Source of the DNA: Trueperaceae bacterium
GTDB taxonomy: Bacteria; Deinococcota; Deinococci; Deinococcales; Trueperaceae
Direction: 5' to 3'
Length of the DNA: 44,883 bases
Assembly: GCA_020431825.1 (NCBI GenBank)
Contig: JAGQHN010000031.1
Span: 1-44,883, forward strand
In this document: positions 1 through 9,523 of the stretch, piece by piece
Numbering within the stretch: the first letter of the stretch is position 1
Layout: the number at the start of each line of letters is the position of its first letter
Notes under the pieces: generated by a model
What the model was told of the DNA's origin: nothing
The model's database searches: none
What the model saw: only the letters and a program-made list of their open reading frames with translations
Translations under genes and position numbers: made by a program

Positions 1-431
1 ACAACCAAGCTAACAAAGTCGTTTAATGAAAACGGATTCCCCGGTCCATAACCGCTACACGCTAGCTGAAAATCAAGGATTTTCAGCTAGGAGGTACTTA
101 AGTATCGCACCAGCAATATTTATTGCGAACTAATCCTAGAATAACGAGAAGGCTATTGCGCGTTGAGACCAGGTTTCAGCAAACGGTGCATGCTTTGCTG
201 GAAATACAATTCAGTATGCGTTTTGTAGTTTCAGATTTCATCACATGCCCATTTCAGCTTCGGCTTCATCTTTTTAAGCTGACACTCAGCAAACACAAAA
301 AAACATCAGAAATGATATGATTCTCTTTCAAACTTGCTAAAGTTTGTCAAAAATCCATTTTGTGAGGGGACGCCGGGAATTAGGAGAAGGTAAAGGGGCA
401 AACTCACTCCAATCAGGTCTCGCACGATTAA
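1..431. other. Intergenic region at left edge
   Basis: I see no convincing gene here. The only short open frame (123-320, plus strand) has no ribosome binding site and no recognisable protein. The region holds a perfect inverted repeat at 62-90 and AT-rich DNA before the phosphoribosyltransferase gene. A gene ending to the left of the window cannot be excluded. Confidence 0.6.
62..90. repeat. Perfect 13-bp inverted repeat with 3-nt loop
   Basis: CTAGCTGAAAATC (62-74), loop AAG, GATTTTCAGCTAG (78-90). The stem is perfect. No T-tract follows on either strand, so it is not a standard intrinsic terminator. It could be a factor-dependent terminator, an RNA-stabilising hairpin or a protein-binding dyad. 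Confidence 0.7.
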
Positions 432-1136
432 ATGAAAGAAGTACTTAGTTTAGACTCGAGGTCACGTCAAGTTTTGAAGGATCGACGGGTGAATCATACT
501 GCACCTCTGCTGCATGTTAATCATCCCCTGCTCGCATCTGTTATCACCGATCAAGGTGGTGAAACCTTTAGGGAAAATGCCTTCTGGCATGCTTATGTGA
601 TAGCTCAAAGTTTACTCGAGCGTTTCTCCTTGCAAGACCCTCAGGTTATTTCTTTTCCTCGAGGTGGCGTTGCTACGGGTGTAGGAGTGAAACGGGCCTT
701 TAAAGGCATCAAACACCAGTTCACTACGCTACCCTTTGGCAAACACGGCCTTGACCAAACCTTGCCCCTGGTTGACTTAGATGAAAAAACCGATCTCATT
801 TTGGTTGATGGGGTTATTGCAACGGGTTCAACCCTTATTCGCTATTTGCAGCTGGTGAGAGAAAAGAATCCTCACTGGCAGGGTCGTCTCTTTATCATTA
901 GCAATATGGCTGCCGAGTTTGGCTATGAAACGCTGATTGGCTTTTGTAAGGAATATGGGCTCGAGCTATGCTGCCTGGCTACAGGCTATCTGGTCCCCCC
1001 AACTGAATGTATCTGGAAAGAGATTGGGGGCAAACGCATCTACTTTGTAGGCGTAAGTCAGAGCATTGGTGACTTTGGTGATATGGCCATAAAAGATTTA
1101 AGCGCCCAGGAGCTTGCCAACTGGGATCTTGCTTAA
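432..1136 (+). CDS. Phosphoribosyltransferase-like protein (uracil phosphoribosyltransferase-related)
   Basis: The protein has 234 residues. The segment LILVDGVIATGSTL, near residues 122-135, matches the PRPP-binding loop of type I phosphoribosyltransferases: a hydrophobic strand, an acidic residue, then ATGST. The N-terminal stretch containing HPLLASVITD, followed by a FREN segment, resembles the start of uracil phosphoribosyltransferases. The expected reaction is transfer of phosphoribose from PRPP to a base, as in nucleobase salvage, in the cytoplasm. The second acidic residue of the usual paired DD is Gly here, and the C-terminal base-binding hood is not typical of Upp. A diverged enzyme or a PRPP-sensing relative is therefore possible. 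The gene stands alone and converges with the MATE gene 8 bp away. The start is the ATG at 432, without a clear Shine-Dalgarno sequence. Confidence 0.7.
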   Translation: MKEVLSLDSRSRQVLKDRRVNHTAPLLHVNHPLLASVITDQGGETFRENAFWHAYVIAQSLLERFSLQDPQVISFPRGGVATGVGVKRAFKGIKHQFTTLPFGKHGLDQTLPLVDLDEKTDLILVDGVIATGSTLIRYLQLVREKNPHWQGRLFIISNMAAEFGYETLIGFCKEYGLELCCLATGYLVPPTECIWKEIGGKRIYFVGVSQSIGDFGDMAIKDLSAQELANWDLA

Positions 1137-1143
1137 CTAAACC

Positions 1144-2514
1144 TTAGATTTCCAGCTCAGGGTTAGACGGGTAGCCCTGAGTTTGATTTTTGGTCATGGT
1201 GTTAAAACGGTAGCTGAGTAAAAGACCGGCAACGGCAAGCCCAGCGATCAGTCCTAACCAGAGTCCCCTCCCACCCAGATTAAAGACAAATGCCAAAAGC
1301 AGGCTCGAGCCTATACCAATAACCCAGTAGGCAATAAGCGTAATAAGCATTGGAATCCGCGTATCTTTAAGCCCGCGCAGCGCACCCGAAGCACTTACCT
1401 GAAGTCCATCAAAAATCTGAAACATGCCTGCGATTTTTAAAAAGCTAATAGCCAGGAGCATAACTGCTGTGTTTCTGGGGTCAGCCGTGTCCAGATAAAA
1501 GCCCACAATCTGCTTGGGAAATAAGAGAAAACCCGTTGCCGTAAGCACCATAAACCCTGCACAGACCATAATCCCAGTAAGACCAGCTCTTCTGGCAGCA
1601 AGCATATCTTTACGTCCGGCAGCCTGACCGACTCTAACGCTGGTAGCAATAGATAGACCAAGTGGCACCATAAACGTAATTGAGGCGGTTTGTATAGCAA
1701 TCTGGTGCCCAGCCAGGGCATCTTGACTAATCAGTCCCATAAGGAAAGAAACTGCGGCAAACATGCCGACTTCAAAACCCAAAATGAGTCCTATCGGCAG
1801 ACCAATCCGTAAGAGCTCCTTACTAATACCCCAGTCAGGTCTAAAACTTTTAAAAAGGCCATAATCCCGGTAAAGCCAGAGAGCATAAGCTAGTAAACAA
1901 AGAAACATAATGCTGTATACGAATGCGCTGGCATAACCTGTACCAACTAAGCCCAGGGCTGGAAACCCCCAGCGACCAAACATCAGGGCGTTGTTTGCCA
2001 GTACATTGAGACCAACTGCCATAAAACTAAGCAGCATAATCGGGCGTGTATTTGATTGTCCTTCAAACAAGCCTCTGATAGCCGTGAGCCAGAGAACAGG
2101 TAAAAACCCCCAGGCAATCGCCTGGAGATAACGAGCGCTTAGCTTTGCCGTATCCGGGTTTTGGCCCATCGCCAGTAAGATAGCTTCAGATCTGGAAAAG
2201 AGTAAAAAAGCAGGCAGGGCAACCACGATAGCCAGAACCAGACCATGACGCACCGACCGGGCAATGCTCTCTTTATCTTTGGCACCGTAAGCTTGAGAAA
2301 CCATAGGACCAACCGCAAACAAAATGCCTGAAAGCATGATCGTTGTCAGATGAAAAAAGGTACCCCCAAGCGCAATGCCTGCCAGAGCCTCATTGCCCAA
2401 CCGTCCCACCATGAGGGTATCAATGAAGGTTAAAGAATTCTGCGCAAGCTGTGCCAGAATCAGCGGCAGGGCAAGTTTAAAAAGCGCGCTTAATTCTATA
2501 CGCATATCGTTCAT
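1144..2514 (-). CDS. MATE family multidrug/cation efflux transporter (NorM-like)
   Basis: A 456-residue hydrophobic protein with about twelve membrane segments in two similar halves, as in the MATE (DinF/NorM) superfamily. Near the N-terminus, LALPLILAQLAQNSLTFID then TLMVGRLG is the characteristic first helix. GPMVSQAYGA matches the conserved segment after helix 2, and the second-half counterpart ATSVRVGQAAGR is also present. The family exports cationic drugs or metabolites from the cytoplasm in exchange for Na+ or H+; the substrate cannot be read from sequence. The gene is transcribed away from lepB, with a divergent region at 2515-2669. The start ATG at 2514 has a purine-rich stretch upstream. 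I see no truncation or frameshift. Confidence 0.92.
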   Translation of the reverse strand: MNDMRIELSALFKLALPLILAQLAQNSLTFIDTLMVGRLGNEALAGIALGGTFFHLTTIMLSGILFAVGPMVSQAYGAKDKESIARSVRHGLVLAIVVALPAFLLFSRSEAILLAMGQNPDTAKLSARYLQAIAWGFLPVLWLTAIRGLFEGQSNTRPIMLLSFMAVGLNVLANNALMFGRWGFPALGLVGTGYASAFVYSIMFLCLLAYALWLYRDYGLFKSFRPDWGISKELLRIGLPIGLILGFEVGMFAAVSFLMGLISQDALAGHQIAIQTASITFMVPLGLSIATSVRVGQAAGRKDMLAARRAGLTGIMVCAGFMVLTATGFLLFPKQIVGFYLDTADPRNTAVMLLAISFLKIAGMFQIFDGLQVSASGALRGLKDTRIPMLITLIAYWVIGIGSSLLLAFVFNLGGRGLWLGLIAGLAVAGLLLSYRFNTMTKNQTQGYPSNPELEI

Positions 2515-2669
2515 GTGGCCCCAATTCCCTTAATCAGAACGTCATGCTACCTTTATTGAGCTAACGAAAGATGTTTGAAGAGTACGCTAAAGTACCAAAA
2601 GGGAGTAAACTGATAACCGTTTACCGGGGAATGCTAACGTTCAACCTTATTTTTACGAAAAGAGTTCTT

Positions 2670-3350
2670 ATGGCAAAGCAAGTAAGTGCTGCAAAAAAAG
2701 AAGAAAAGTTAAGCTGGCAAATGAAGCTCTGGCGCGAAGTCAAAGGCTACGCCGAAGCCATCATCATTGCCCTGATCATTACTACCTTTTTGTTTACCAC
2801 CGTTGGTGTCGCAGGGAGCTCTATGTCACCCACGTTTTATGGGGGCAATGGCACCATCATCAACTCGCTTTTGACAGGTGACCGGCTCTTTGTACCCAAG
2901 TATGAAACCTGGCTGCACCGTATGGGATTACTTGGCGATTATCGCCGCGGCGACGTTATCATCTTTAGAGAACCCGCAGATTCACCCTATGTGGGCACTC
3001 GCCGCGACTTTTTGGTTAAGCGTCTGATTGGTCTGCCTGGTGACCGCATACGCATTGAAGAGGGGCAAGTTTATATTAATGATGTGGCACTCGATCAGAG
3101 TTTTATAACTGATATTGGTGGACACCTGGGAAATAGTAATTTAAACGAAATCACCATCCCAGATAAGCAGTACTTTTTTATGGGCGACAACCGTATGAAC
3201 AGCGTTGACTCGCGTATTTATGGTCCGGTTGATTTTATCTCTATTGCTGGTAAAGCCTCAGCCATTATCTGGCCCCCAATGCGTCACGGAAGCCTTAACT
3301 GGAAAGCTGTAAGGCCTCCCGAGGCATTTAAAGCTATACCTGACAACTAA
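2670..3350 (+). CDS. lepB: Signal peptidase I
   Basis: Type I leader peptidase of 226 residues from this start. It cleaves signal peptides from exported proteins at the outer face of the cytoplasmic membrane. A single N-terminal anchor (residues about 28-48) is followed by GSSMSPTF with the catalytic Ser51. LVKRLIGLPGD carries the general-base Lys117, and FFMGDNRMNSVDSR is the conserved box E. An in-frame ATG at 2571 would add 33 residues before the anchor. I chose the ATG at 2670 because it gives the usual short cytoplasmic tail of charged residues, but neither start has a strong ribosome binding site. The U32 gene begins 16 bp downstream, so the two may be co-transcribed. Confidence 0.93.
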   Translation: MAKQVSAAKKEEKLSWQMKLWREVKGYAEAIIIALIITTFLFTTVGVAGSSMSPTFYGGNGTIINSLLTGDRLFVPKYETWLHRMGLLGDYRRGDVIIFREPADSPYVGTRRDFLVKRLIGLPGDRIRIEEGQVYINDVALDQSFITDIGGHLGNSNLNEITIPDKQYFFMGDNRMNSVDSRIYGPVDFISIAGKASAIIWPPMRHGSLNWKAVRPPEAFKAIPDN

Positions 3351-3366
3351 GCTCAAATAACTTTAT

Positions 3367-5865
3367 ATGGCTAAGCAAAAAAAGCCCGAACTTATGAGTC
3401 CGGCTGGCTACTGGCCGCAGCTTCACGCAGCGGTTGAAGCTGGTGCAGACGCAGTCTATTTTGGGCTCAAACATTTTACCGCCAGAGCCAAGGTAGGATT
3501 TGCCCTGGCTGAACTCCCTGACGTCATGATGCATTTGCATGGGCGTGGTGTTAAAGGCTTCGTGACTTTCAATACGCTGGTTTTTGATTCGGAACTTGTA
3601 GAAGCCGAGCGAGCCTTGACAGCGATTGCAGAGGCTGGCGCCGATGCCATCATTGTGCAGGATATAGGCATTGCGCAAATGGCAAAACAGATTGCGCCCG
3701 GCCTCGAGCTTCATGGCAGTACCCAAATGTCAATTACCAGTAGTCAGGGTGCCGAGCTGGCTAGAAGCTTCGGCTGTGACCGCGTGGTTTTAGGGCGCGA
3801 ACTTAGCCTGAAAGATATAGAGCGAATAGCCTCTGAAACCGATCTCTCACTCGAGGTTTTTGTTCACGGCGCGCTCTGTGTTTCTTACTCGGGTCAGTGC
3901 TTTAGCAGTGAAGCCTGGGGTGGCCGCAGCGCTAACCGTGGGCAGTGCGCTCAAGCTTGCCGCCTGAGCTACGACCTGATAGTCGATGGACTGAAAAAAG
4001 AGCTTCTGGATGAACGCTATTTGCTTTCGCCCGGCGACCTTTATGCCCTGGAGCAAATACCTGAGTTGGTACGTATTGGCATTGATTGCTTTAAAATAGA
4101 GGGGCGTTATAAAGACAGCGAATATGTTGCACTAACCACAGCAGCCTACCGCAAAGCCATAGATGAGGCATGCGCAGGAAAAACGACAAGGCCAGGTCAA
4201 CAAGAAAAGCAAACGCTCGAGCAAGTCTACTCCCGTGGCTTAGGGGATTATTTTATTTCAGGTACAAACCACCAAACCGTCGTAAGGGGAAGAGCACCCA
4301 GACACCGCGGGCTAAAAGTTGCAGAGGTCACTAAGGTCAGCCATAACGCGGTTGAGGTAAGAACCCTATACCCTTTAAAACGTGGCGACGGTCTGGTGTT
4401 TGACGCAGCTCACAGACGCAGCCCTGAAGAAAAAGAAGAAGGCGGCGCTATCTATAACGTTAAACCGCTGGGCAAAGATAGCATAAGGCTCGAGTTTGCC
4501 AACAAAAGCATCGACTTTTCACGCATCAGGGCAGGTGACTGGGTCTGGCGTACTGCTGATGCCGATATTGGCAAATTGGCCAAACCTTACCTGGATAATA
4601 GCCAGCCCCTTTATACCCGTCCGATTTCTTTTACTGTCATGGCTAAAATGGGGGAATCCCTACGCATCTCTGCTGAAACGGAAGATGGATTAAAAGCAAG
4701 TGTACAGGGAACGCACCTACTCGAGCCTGCTCAAAAACGTGCTCTGGATGAAACCCAGTTACAAGCGCAACTTGGCAGATTAGGGGGCACACCTTTTCAT
4801 CTGGAAACCCTGAGGTTTGACTGCGATGAGGCGCTTTTTGTTCCTGTAAGCGAGCTGAATGACTTAAGAAGACAGGTGATTGATAAACTACTCGAGCTAA
4901 GAAAGTACCTGCCCGAACGCCCAACTTTTGCAGTCATTAAAGAAAAACTCAGCAAACTAAGTCAGCAAAAAGAGGTTCAGTCTTTCGCTCCCAAGCTTCA
5001 TGTCCTGGTTCGTACGCCTGGGCAGCTAGACACTGCCCTTGAAACTCGCCCAGACAGCATTACCCTGGATTACCTCGAGCTTTATGGTCTGAAGCCTTCA
5101 GTAGAAAAGGTAAAAGAAGCTGGCATAGCCGTAAGGGTTGCCAGCCCCAGAATCTTAAAACCCAGCGAACAAAACATCATCCGCTTTTTGCAAAGTCTCG
5201 AGGCGGAAATTCTGGTACGTTCGGGGGGCTTACTTCATGACTTTCAAAATCTGGACGTTGGCAAATGCCCTCCCCTATCGGGTGATTTTAGTCTCAATGC
5301 TGCGAATGCCCTAAGTTGTGAAAGCTTTTTAGCTATGGGCCTAACGAGACTCACCCCCACCCACGATCTGAATGCCGAACAAATTATTGAACTCAGTCGC
5401 TACTGTGACCCAGAGAGGCTCGAGGTCATTACCTATCAGCACCTGCCTGTCTTTCATACTGAGCACTGCGTCTTTTGCCGCTTTTTATCAGAAGGCAGCG
5501 ACTACACCAACTGTGGTCACCCCTGCGAACAGCACCGCGTCGCTTTAAAGGACAAACAGGGTCGCCTGCACCCGGTCATGGCAGATGTTGGTTGCCGTAA
5601 CACCGTTTTTGGCGCCGAGGCGCAAACTGGCGTGACCTATCTGGAAGACTGGCTAAACGCTGGCATTGTGAATTACAGGCTCGAGTTTGTTCACGAAGAT
5701 GCCAAACAGGTTAAAACCGTCATTCGAGCTTTTCAAGATGCTTTTAACGGCAAGCTCAGCTTTAAAGACTTAGCGGAAAAACTCAAAGTTGCAGCTCCCG
5801 AGGGCATTACCGAAGGCAGTTTTTATGTACCTGATGACCATGTAAAACTCTTGCCTATGCTCTGA
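3367..5865 (+). CDS. U32 family peptidase-like protein with DUF3656-type middle, RlhA-like
   Basis: An 832-residue member of the U32 (collagenase-like) family. PELMSPAGYWPQLHAAVEAG at the N-terminus begins the TIM-barrel-like domain. A cysteine cluster at about residues 170-205 (CVSYSGQC, then GQCAQAC) is the conserved U32 signature, now understood in several members as iron-sulfur ligands. A second U32-like half follows the middle domain and ends in another cysteine cluster near residues 700-720 (HCVFCRF, NCGHPC). The layout resembles RlhA (YdcP), needed for hydroxylation of 23S rRNA C2501, but this protein is longer. An RNA-modifying role is therefore inferred, and proteolysis is unlikely. 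The gene lies 16 bp after lepB and carries at least ten CTCGAG copies. Confidence 0.82.
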   Translation: MAKQKKPELMSPAGYWPQLHAAVEAGADAVYFGLKHFTARAKVGFALAELPDVMMHLHGRGVKGFVTFNTLVFDSELVEAERALTAIAEAGADAIIVQDIGIAQMAKQIAPGLELHGSTQMSITSSQGAELARSFGCDRVVLGRELSLKDIERIASETDLSLEVFVHGALCVSYSGQCFSSEAWGGRSANRGQCAQACRLSYDLIVDGLKKELLDERYLLSPGDLYALEQIPELVRIGIDCFKIEGRYKDSEYVALTTAAYRKAIDEACAGKTTRPGQQEKQTLEQVYSRGLGDYFISGTNHQTVVRGRAPRHRGLKVAEVTKVSHNAVEVRTLYPLKRGDGLVFDAAHRRSPEEKEEGGAIYNVKPLGKDSIRLEFANKSIDFSRIRAGDWVWRTADADIGKLAKPYLDNSQPLYTRPISFTVMAKMGESLRISAETEDGLKASVQGTHLLEPAQKRALDETQLQAQLGRLGGTPFHLETLRFDCDEALFVPVSELNDLRRQVIDKLLELRKYLPERPTFAVIKEKLSKLSQQKEVQSFAPKLHVLVRTPGQLDTALETRPDSITLDYLELYGLKPSVEKVKEAGIAVRVASPRILKPSEQNIIRFLQSLEAEILVRSGGLLHDFQNLDVGKCPPLSGDFSLNAANALSCESFLAMGLTRLTPTHDLNAEQIIELSRYCDPERLEVITYQHLPVFHTEHCVFCRFLSEGSDYTNCGHPCEQHRVALKDKQGRLHPVMADVGCRNTVFGAEAQTGVTYLEDWLNAGIVNYRLEFVHEDAKQVKTVIRAFQDAFNGKLSFKDLAEKLKVAAPEGITEGSFYVPDDHVKLLPML

Positions 5866-5873
5866 GCCCTGTC

Positions 5874-5896
5874 ATTCCAGTAACGTCTGGAATTTA
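5874..5896 (+). terminator. Probable intrinsic terminator after the U32 gene
   Basis: ATTCCAG (5874-5880), loop TAACGT, CTGGAAT (5887-5893), followed by a short T-rich run, starting 9 bp past the stop codon. The U-tract is weak, so confidence is moderate. Further nested dyads lie downstream at 5965-6012 (GGGTGCCA paired with TGGCACCC around a small inner hairpin). Confidence 0.45.
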
Positions 5897-6034
5897 TGGC
5901 TAAATACTTTGGATAACATTTCGAATGATACAGCATTCGGAATAAGTTGTTAGCGCTAAGCCATGGGTGCCAGCCTGCGCTGGTACGACGAATCTAAGGA
6001 TAATTGGCACCCTACCTTGCTACAAAACTGGTCA

Positions 6035-6063
6035 TTTCCACTTTTCATGTTTCACTTTATACT
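6035..6063 (+). promoter_or_regulatory. Promoter of the molybdopterin oxidoreductase gene, likely leaderless
   Basis: A -35 element TTTCCA (6035-6040), a 17-bp spacer and a -10 element TATACT (6058-6063). The ATG at 6070 lies only 6 nt after the -10 box, so transcription should begin at or next to the start codon. No Shine-Dalgarno sequence is present. Leaderless mRNAs are well known in Deinococcus. Confidence 0.55.
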
Positions 6064-6069
6064 TAAACC

Positions 6070-8061
6070 ATGACCCAACATCGCTCTGTTTGCGCCCTTG
6101 ACTGCCCAGATGCCTGCTCCCTGCTGTTAACGGTAGAAGATGGCAGGGTGACGAGGCTCGAGGGCAACCCTGAACATCCTGTAACTAAAGGCTTTGCCTG
6201 TGTAAAAACCTACCAGTACCCTAAGCGCCAGCACCACCCGGATAGACTGCTTTACCCTATGCGCCGGGTTAGCAAAAAAGGCGAGGGCAAATTTGAGCGC
6301 ACCAGCTGGGAAGAAGCGCTTAGTGTCATTGCTGAGAAAACCAAAGCGATTGTAGATGCGTTTGGAGGCGAAGCCATTTTGCCTTACAGCTACGCAGGAA
6401 CCATGGGACTCATTGAGCGAGATTACCCCTATACCTTCTTTAGAGCCTTGGGCGCAAGCGAACTCACCTTTGGCACTATTTGTGCATCAACAGGCGGTGC
6501 AGGCTGGGAAGCGGTCTATGGCCCACAAAAACTAGCTACACCGCCTGAAGACATCAAACATGCAAACCTTATTTTGCTCTGGGGTATTAATAGCTTGCGC
6601 AGCAACTCGCACCTTACGCCGTTTTTAAAAGAGGCAAGGAAAAATGGGGCCTATATCATTCACATAGACCCTTACCGCAATGAAACAAGTCAGTTTGCCG
6701 ATGAACACTGGCAAATCAAACCCTGTACCGACGCAGCTCTGGCACTGGCTATGGGCAAAGTGATTTTAGATGCCGGACTCGAGGATAGTGAGTATCTGAA
6801 AGCGTACGCCAGTGGCTTTGAAGAGTACAAACAAGCCTGTCAGGAATGGACGCTTGAGCGAGCTGCTGCCTACTGTGGCTTAGACGCTGAGCGCATCAGG
6901 GAAGTTAGCCTGAAGTTTGCCAAAGAAACCAGTTTTATACGCATCGGCTACGGTATGAGCCGCAATGAAGGCGGTGGCAATGCGACCAAGGCCATCGTTT
7001 TGCTGCCAGCGCTAACTGGGGCGTGGCAACAAAAGGGTGGCGGCGCTATGCTCTCGACCAGTGGCGCATTTCCGCTAAATTTTGGGCGCTACAGCGGTTT
7101 AGATCTTAAAAAGCAAGTTCGGCGCATCAATATGAATCAGCTAGCAAGTGCTCTGGAACTTAAAGAAAACCCGGTTAAAGCACTGTTTGTTTTTAACTCA
7201 AATCCGGCGGCTGTTGCCCCAGACAGCAGCCGCATAAGACAGGGGTTAAAGCGAGACGATTTGTTTACCGTGGTGCTCGAGCACTTCCAGACTGATACCG
7301 CCGACTACGCCGACTACCTTTTACCGGCAACAACTTTCCTGGAGCACCCGGACCTTTATACCGCTTATGGACATTACTTTTTACAGTGGGCCGAGCCAGT
7401 TGTAAGCCCAGCCGGGGAGTGCAAAGCCAATAGCTGGGTGTTTCAGCAACTTGCCAAACGCTTAAAGCTAAAAAATAATGTTTTTGACTGGTCAGCCGAG
7501 GACATCGCAAAAGACCTGCTAAACTCAGATCATCCTTTTATGCAGGGTATTAGCTTTGAATCCTTGAAAAAGGATGGTTTTGTCAAATTAAATCTTCCCG
7601 AAGCGTTTAGGCCCTACAGTAAGGGAAGTAACTTTGATGATAGAAAAATTCGCTTTGCACCTGCGCCCAGGCAGCTCGAGTTTAAGGAAGAGCCAAACAC
7701 CGAGTATCCCTTAAGACTCATTTCGCCTCCGGGCTCACACATTATCAATACCAGTATGGGCAATATAGACAGCTTGCTTAAAGCTGCAGGCGGCGAACCA
7801 CAGGTTATCATTCACCCAAACGATGCTGCCAAATACGGCATAAAGGATGGGGAGCGCCACACCATAAGCAGCCAACAAGGGAGCATTTTACGCAAGATTT
7901 GGGTCAGTGATGCCACTAAGGAAGGAACTGCCACCGCGCTTGGTCAGTGGTGGCCCAAACTCAGCCCTGATGGCAAAAGCCTAAATGACCTGACCAGTGA
8001 GCGTTTAACCGACCTTGGCGAGGGCAGTACCTTTGGTAACATTGTGGTGCGAGTTAGCTAA
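6070..8061 (+). CDS. Molybdopterin-dependent oxidoreductase (DMSO reductase superfamily)
   Basis: A 663-residue catalytic subunit binding bis-MGD and one 4Fe-4S cluster. Near the N-terminus Cys8, Cys12, Cys16 and Cys44 form the cluster motif (CALDCPDAC, then GFACVK). The middle domains follow the DMSO reductase fold (LLWGINSLRSNSH, FVFNSNPAAVAPDS). The C-terminal MGD-binding barrel starts around residue 550 (LRLISPPGSHIINTS). There is no twin-arginine signal, so it should be cytoplasmic. No electron-transfer or membrane-anchor subunit lies nearby, and the redox partner and substrate are unknown. The protein resembles stand-alone BisC/thiosulfate-reductase-like enzymes of COG0243. It ends by overlapping the convergent amidase gene by 8 bp. 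Confidence 0.88.
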   Translation: MTQHRSVCALDCPDACSLLLTVEDGRVTRLEGNPEHPVTKGFACVKTYQYPKRQHHPDRLLYPMRRVSKKGEGKFERTSWEEALSVIAEKTKAIVDAFGGEAILPYSYAGTMGLIERDYPYTFFRALGASELTFGTICASTGGAGWEAVYGPQKLATPPEDIKHANLILLWGINSLRSNSHLTPFLKEARKNGAYIIHIDPYRNETSQFADEHWQIKPCTDAALALAMGKVILDAGLEDSEYLKAYASGFEEYKQACQEWTLERAAAYCGLDAERIREVSLKFAKETSFIRIGYGMSRNEGGGNATKAIVLLPALTGAWQQKGGGAMLSTSGAFPLNFGRYSGLDLKKQVRRINMNQLASALELKENPVKALFVFNSNPAAVAPDSSRIRQGLKRDDLFTVVLEHFQTDTADYADYLLPATTFLEHPDLYTAYGHYFLQWAEPVVSPAGECKANSWVFQQLAKRLKLKNNVFDWSAEDIAKDLLNSDHPFMQGISFESLKKDGFVKLNLPEAFRPYSKGSNFDDRKIRFAPAPRQLEFKEEPNTEYPLRLISPPGSHIINTSMGNIDSLLKAAGGEPQVIIHPNDAAKYGIKDGERHTISSQQGSILRKIWVSDATKEGTATALGQWWPKLSPDGKSLNDLTSERLTDLGEGSTFGNIVVRVS

Positions 8062-9469
8062 GGCTGGGGCGTTTTTGTCCAACCTTGGTCGCCTGTTCAA
8101 AGGCATGGGCGAGTTGTAAAACCTCGAGGTCATGACCATAGCGCCCAACAATCTGTAAGCCGATGGGCAATCCCTCAGCAGTAAAGCCACCAGGCACACT
8201 TATCGCTGGATTACCGATGGTGCTTATGTAATAGCAGGACTTCATCCAGTCAATATAGGTCTCCATCTGCACGCCAGCAATTTCTTTAACATAGGGCTGC
8301 GTAACGTCAAAGGGTGGCACTTGCGTCACAGGTAAGATGAGATAGTCGTAGCTTTTCATAAATTCGGCAACCCGCACAAAAAGCCGGGTACGCGCTTCTT
8401 CAGCTTTGGCCAGATCAAGCGCTGTTAGTTTCAAACCTTCTTCAGCATTCCAGATGACAGTATCTTTAAGTTTGTCCCGCTGGGTTTTTAAGCGTTCATG
8501 GTGACTGGCTGCAAAAGAGTAAGCTCTATAGGTTTTAAAAACATAATCGGCTTCTGAAAAATCAGGTTGGGCGGCTTCAACAGTGCAGCCTAACTCAGTA
8601 AAGGTTTTGGCCAAGGGCTCGAGCGTTTCCGTAACCCGTTTATCAAAAGGCAAGCCTGCAAAGTCCAGTGCCCAGGCAATTCGCTTAGCTTTTAAATCAG
8701 TTTCTAAAGAACTTAAAAATTGCTTTGAGTCATCGCTTCGGCTGATTGGAACTCTGTCGTCATGTCCAGCAATCGCTGCTAAAAAAAGCGCACTATCTTC
8801 TACAGTACGCGCCATTGGCCCGACTACGCTAAAGGTATTCCAGCCTCTTGAGCTGGGGTAATCTGGCACCAGTCCGGGCGTGGTGCGAAACCCCACGACA
8901 TTGCAAAAGGCAGCAGGGTTTCTTAGCGAACCACCCATATCACTGCCATCTGCCAAAGGCACCATACCCGTCGCCAACGCAACGGCTGAACCGCCACTGC
9001 TCCCCCCACAGGTTTTACTCAGGTGATAAGGATTTTTGGTTGCGCCAAAAACTTCATTAAAGGTTTGCGAGCCTGCGCCAAATTCAGGTGTATTGGTCTT
9101 GCCAACCGTTATAGCCCCCGCCGCTTTTATGCGCTCAATGATCAGATCATCTTGCTCGGGCACAAAGTCTTTAAACAGCGGAGAACCTTCTGTTGTTCTT
9201 ATGCCTTTGGTATGGGCTAAATCTTTGTGAGCTACCGGCAAACCGTGGAGCAAACCAACAGAATCCTGTTTGGCTAGCTGCTCATCGGCTCGTTTGGCCT
9301 GCTCGAGCGCCTGTTCAGGAATAAAGGTCACAATGGCATTGACAGCTTCATTGACCTGCTCAATGCGAGCAATATGCGCCTGAATGACTTCCAGGCAAGA
9401 AATCTCTTTGGCTAAAAGGCGTTTTCGTAAGTCGCTGGCACTCGAGTAACAAAGCTCAGAAAAATCCAT
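8054..9469 (-). CDS. Amidase (amidase signature family)
   Basis: A 471-residue amidase signature enzyme related to GatA. The catalytic triad is visible: Lys82 in VAHKDLAHTKG, the cis-Ser within CGGSSGGSA (residues 157-158), and the nucleophile Ser181 in DMGGSLRNPA. The family hydrolyses carboxamides to acid and ammonia. There is no gatB or gatC nearby, so a role in tRNA amidation is unlikely and a catabolic or detoxifying amidase is the better guess. No signal peptide is visible. The last codons overlap the end of the convergent oxidoreductase gene, and the ytxJ-like gene lies upstream on the same strand with a 54-bp gap. Confidence 0.9.
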   Translation of the reverse strand: MDFSELCYSSASDLRKRLLAKEISCLEVIQAHIARIEQVNEAVNAIVTFIPEQALEQAKRADEQLAKQDSVGLLHGLPVAHKDLAHTKGIRTTEGSPLFKDFVPEQDDLIIERIKAAGAITVGKTNTPEFGAGSQTFNEVFGATKNPYHLSKTCGGSSGGSAVALATGMVPLADGSDMGGSLRNPAAFCNVVGFRTTPGLVPDYPSSRGWNTFSVVGPMARTVEDSALFLAAIAGHDDRVPISRSDDSKQFLSSLETDLKAKRIAWALDFAGLPFDKRVTETLEPLAKTFTELGCTVEAAQPDFSEADYVFKTYRAYSFAASHHERLKTQRDKLKDTVIWNAEEGLKLTALDLAKAEEARTRLFVRVAEFMKSYDYLILPVTQVPPFDVTQPYVKEIAGVQMETYIDWMKSCYYISTIGNPAISVPGGFTAEGLPIGLQIVGRYGHDLEVLQLAHAFEQATKVGQKRPSLS

Positions 9470-9523
9470 CTGAAAAGTTTAACACCCTTAAAGAAGTGGC
9501 GCATAAAAAGGCAAAGGGAAAAG

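Noticed and set aside
123-320. 65-codon plus-strand open frame before the phosphoribosyltransferase
   Set aside because: It has no ribosome binding site or promoter and no recognisable protein; the composition is that of intergenic DNA.
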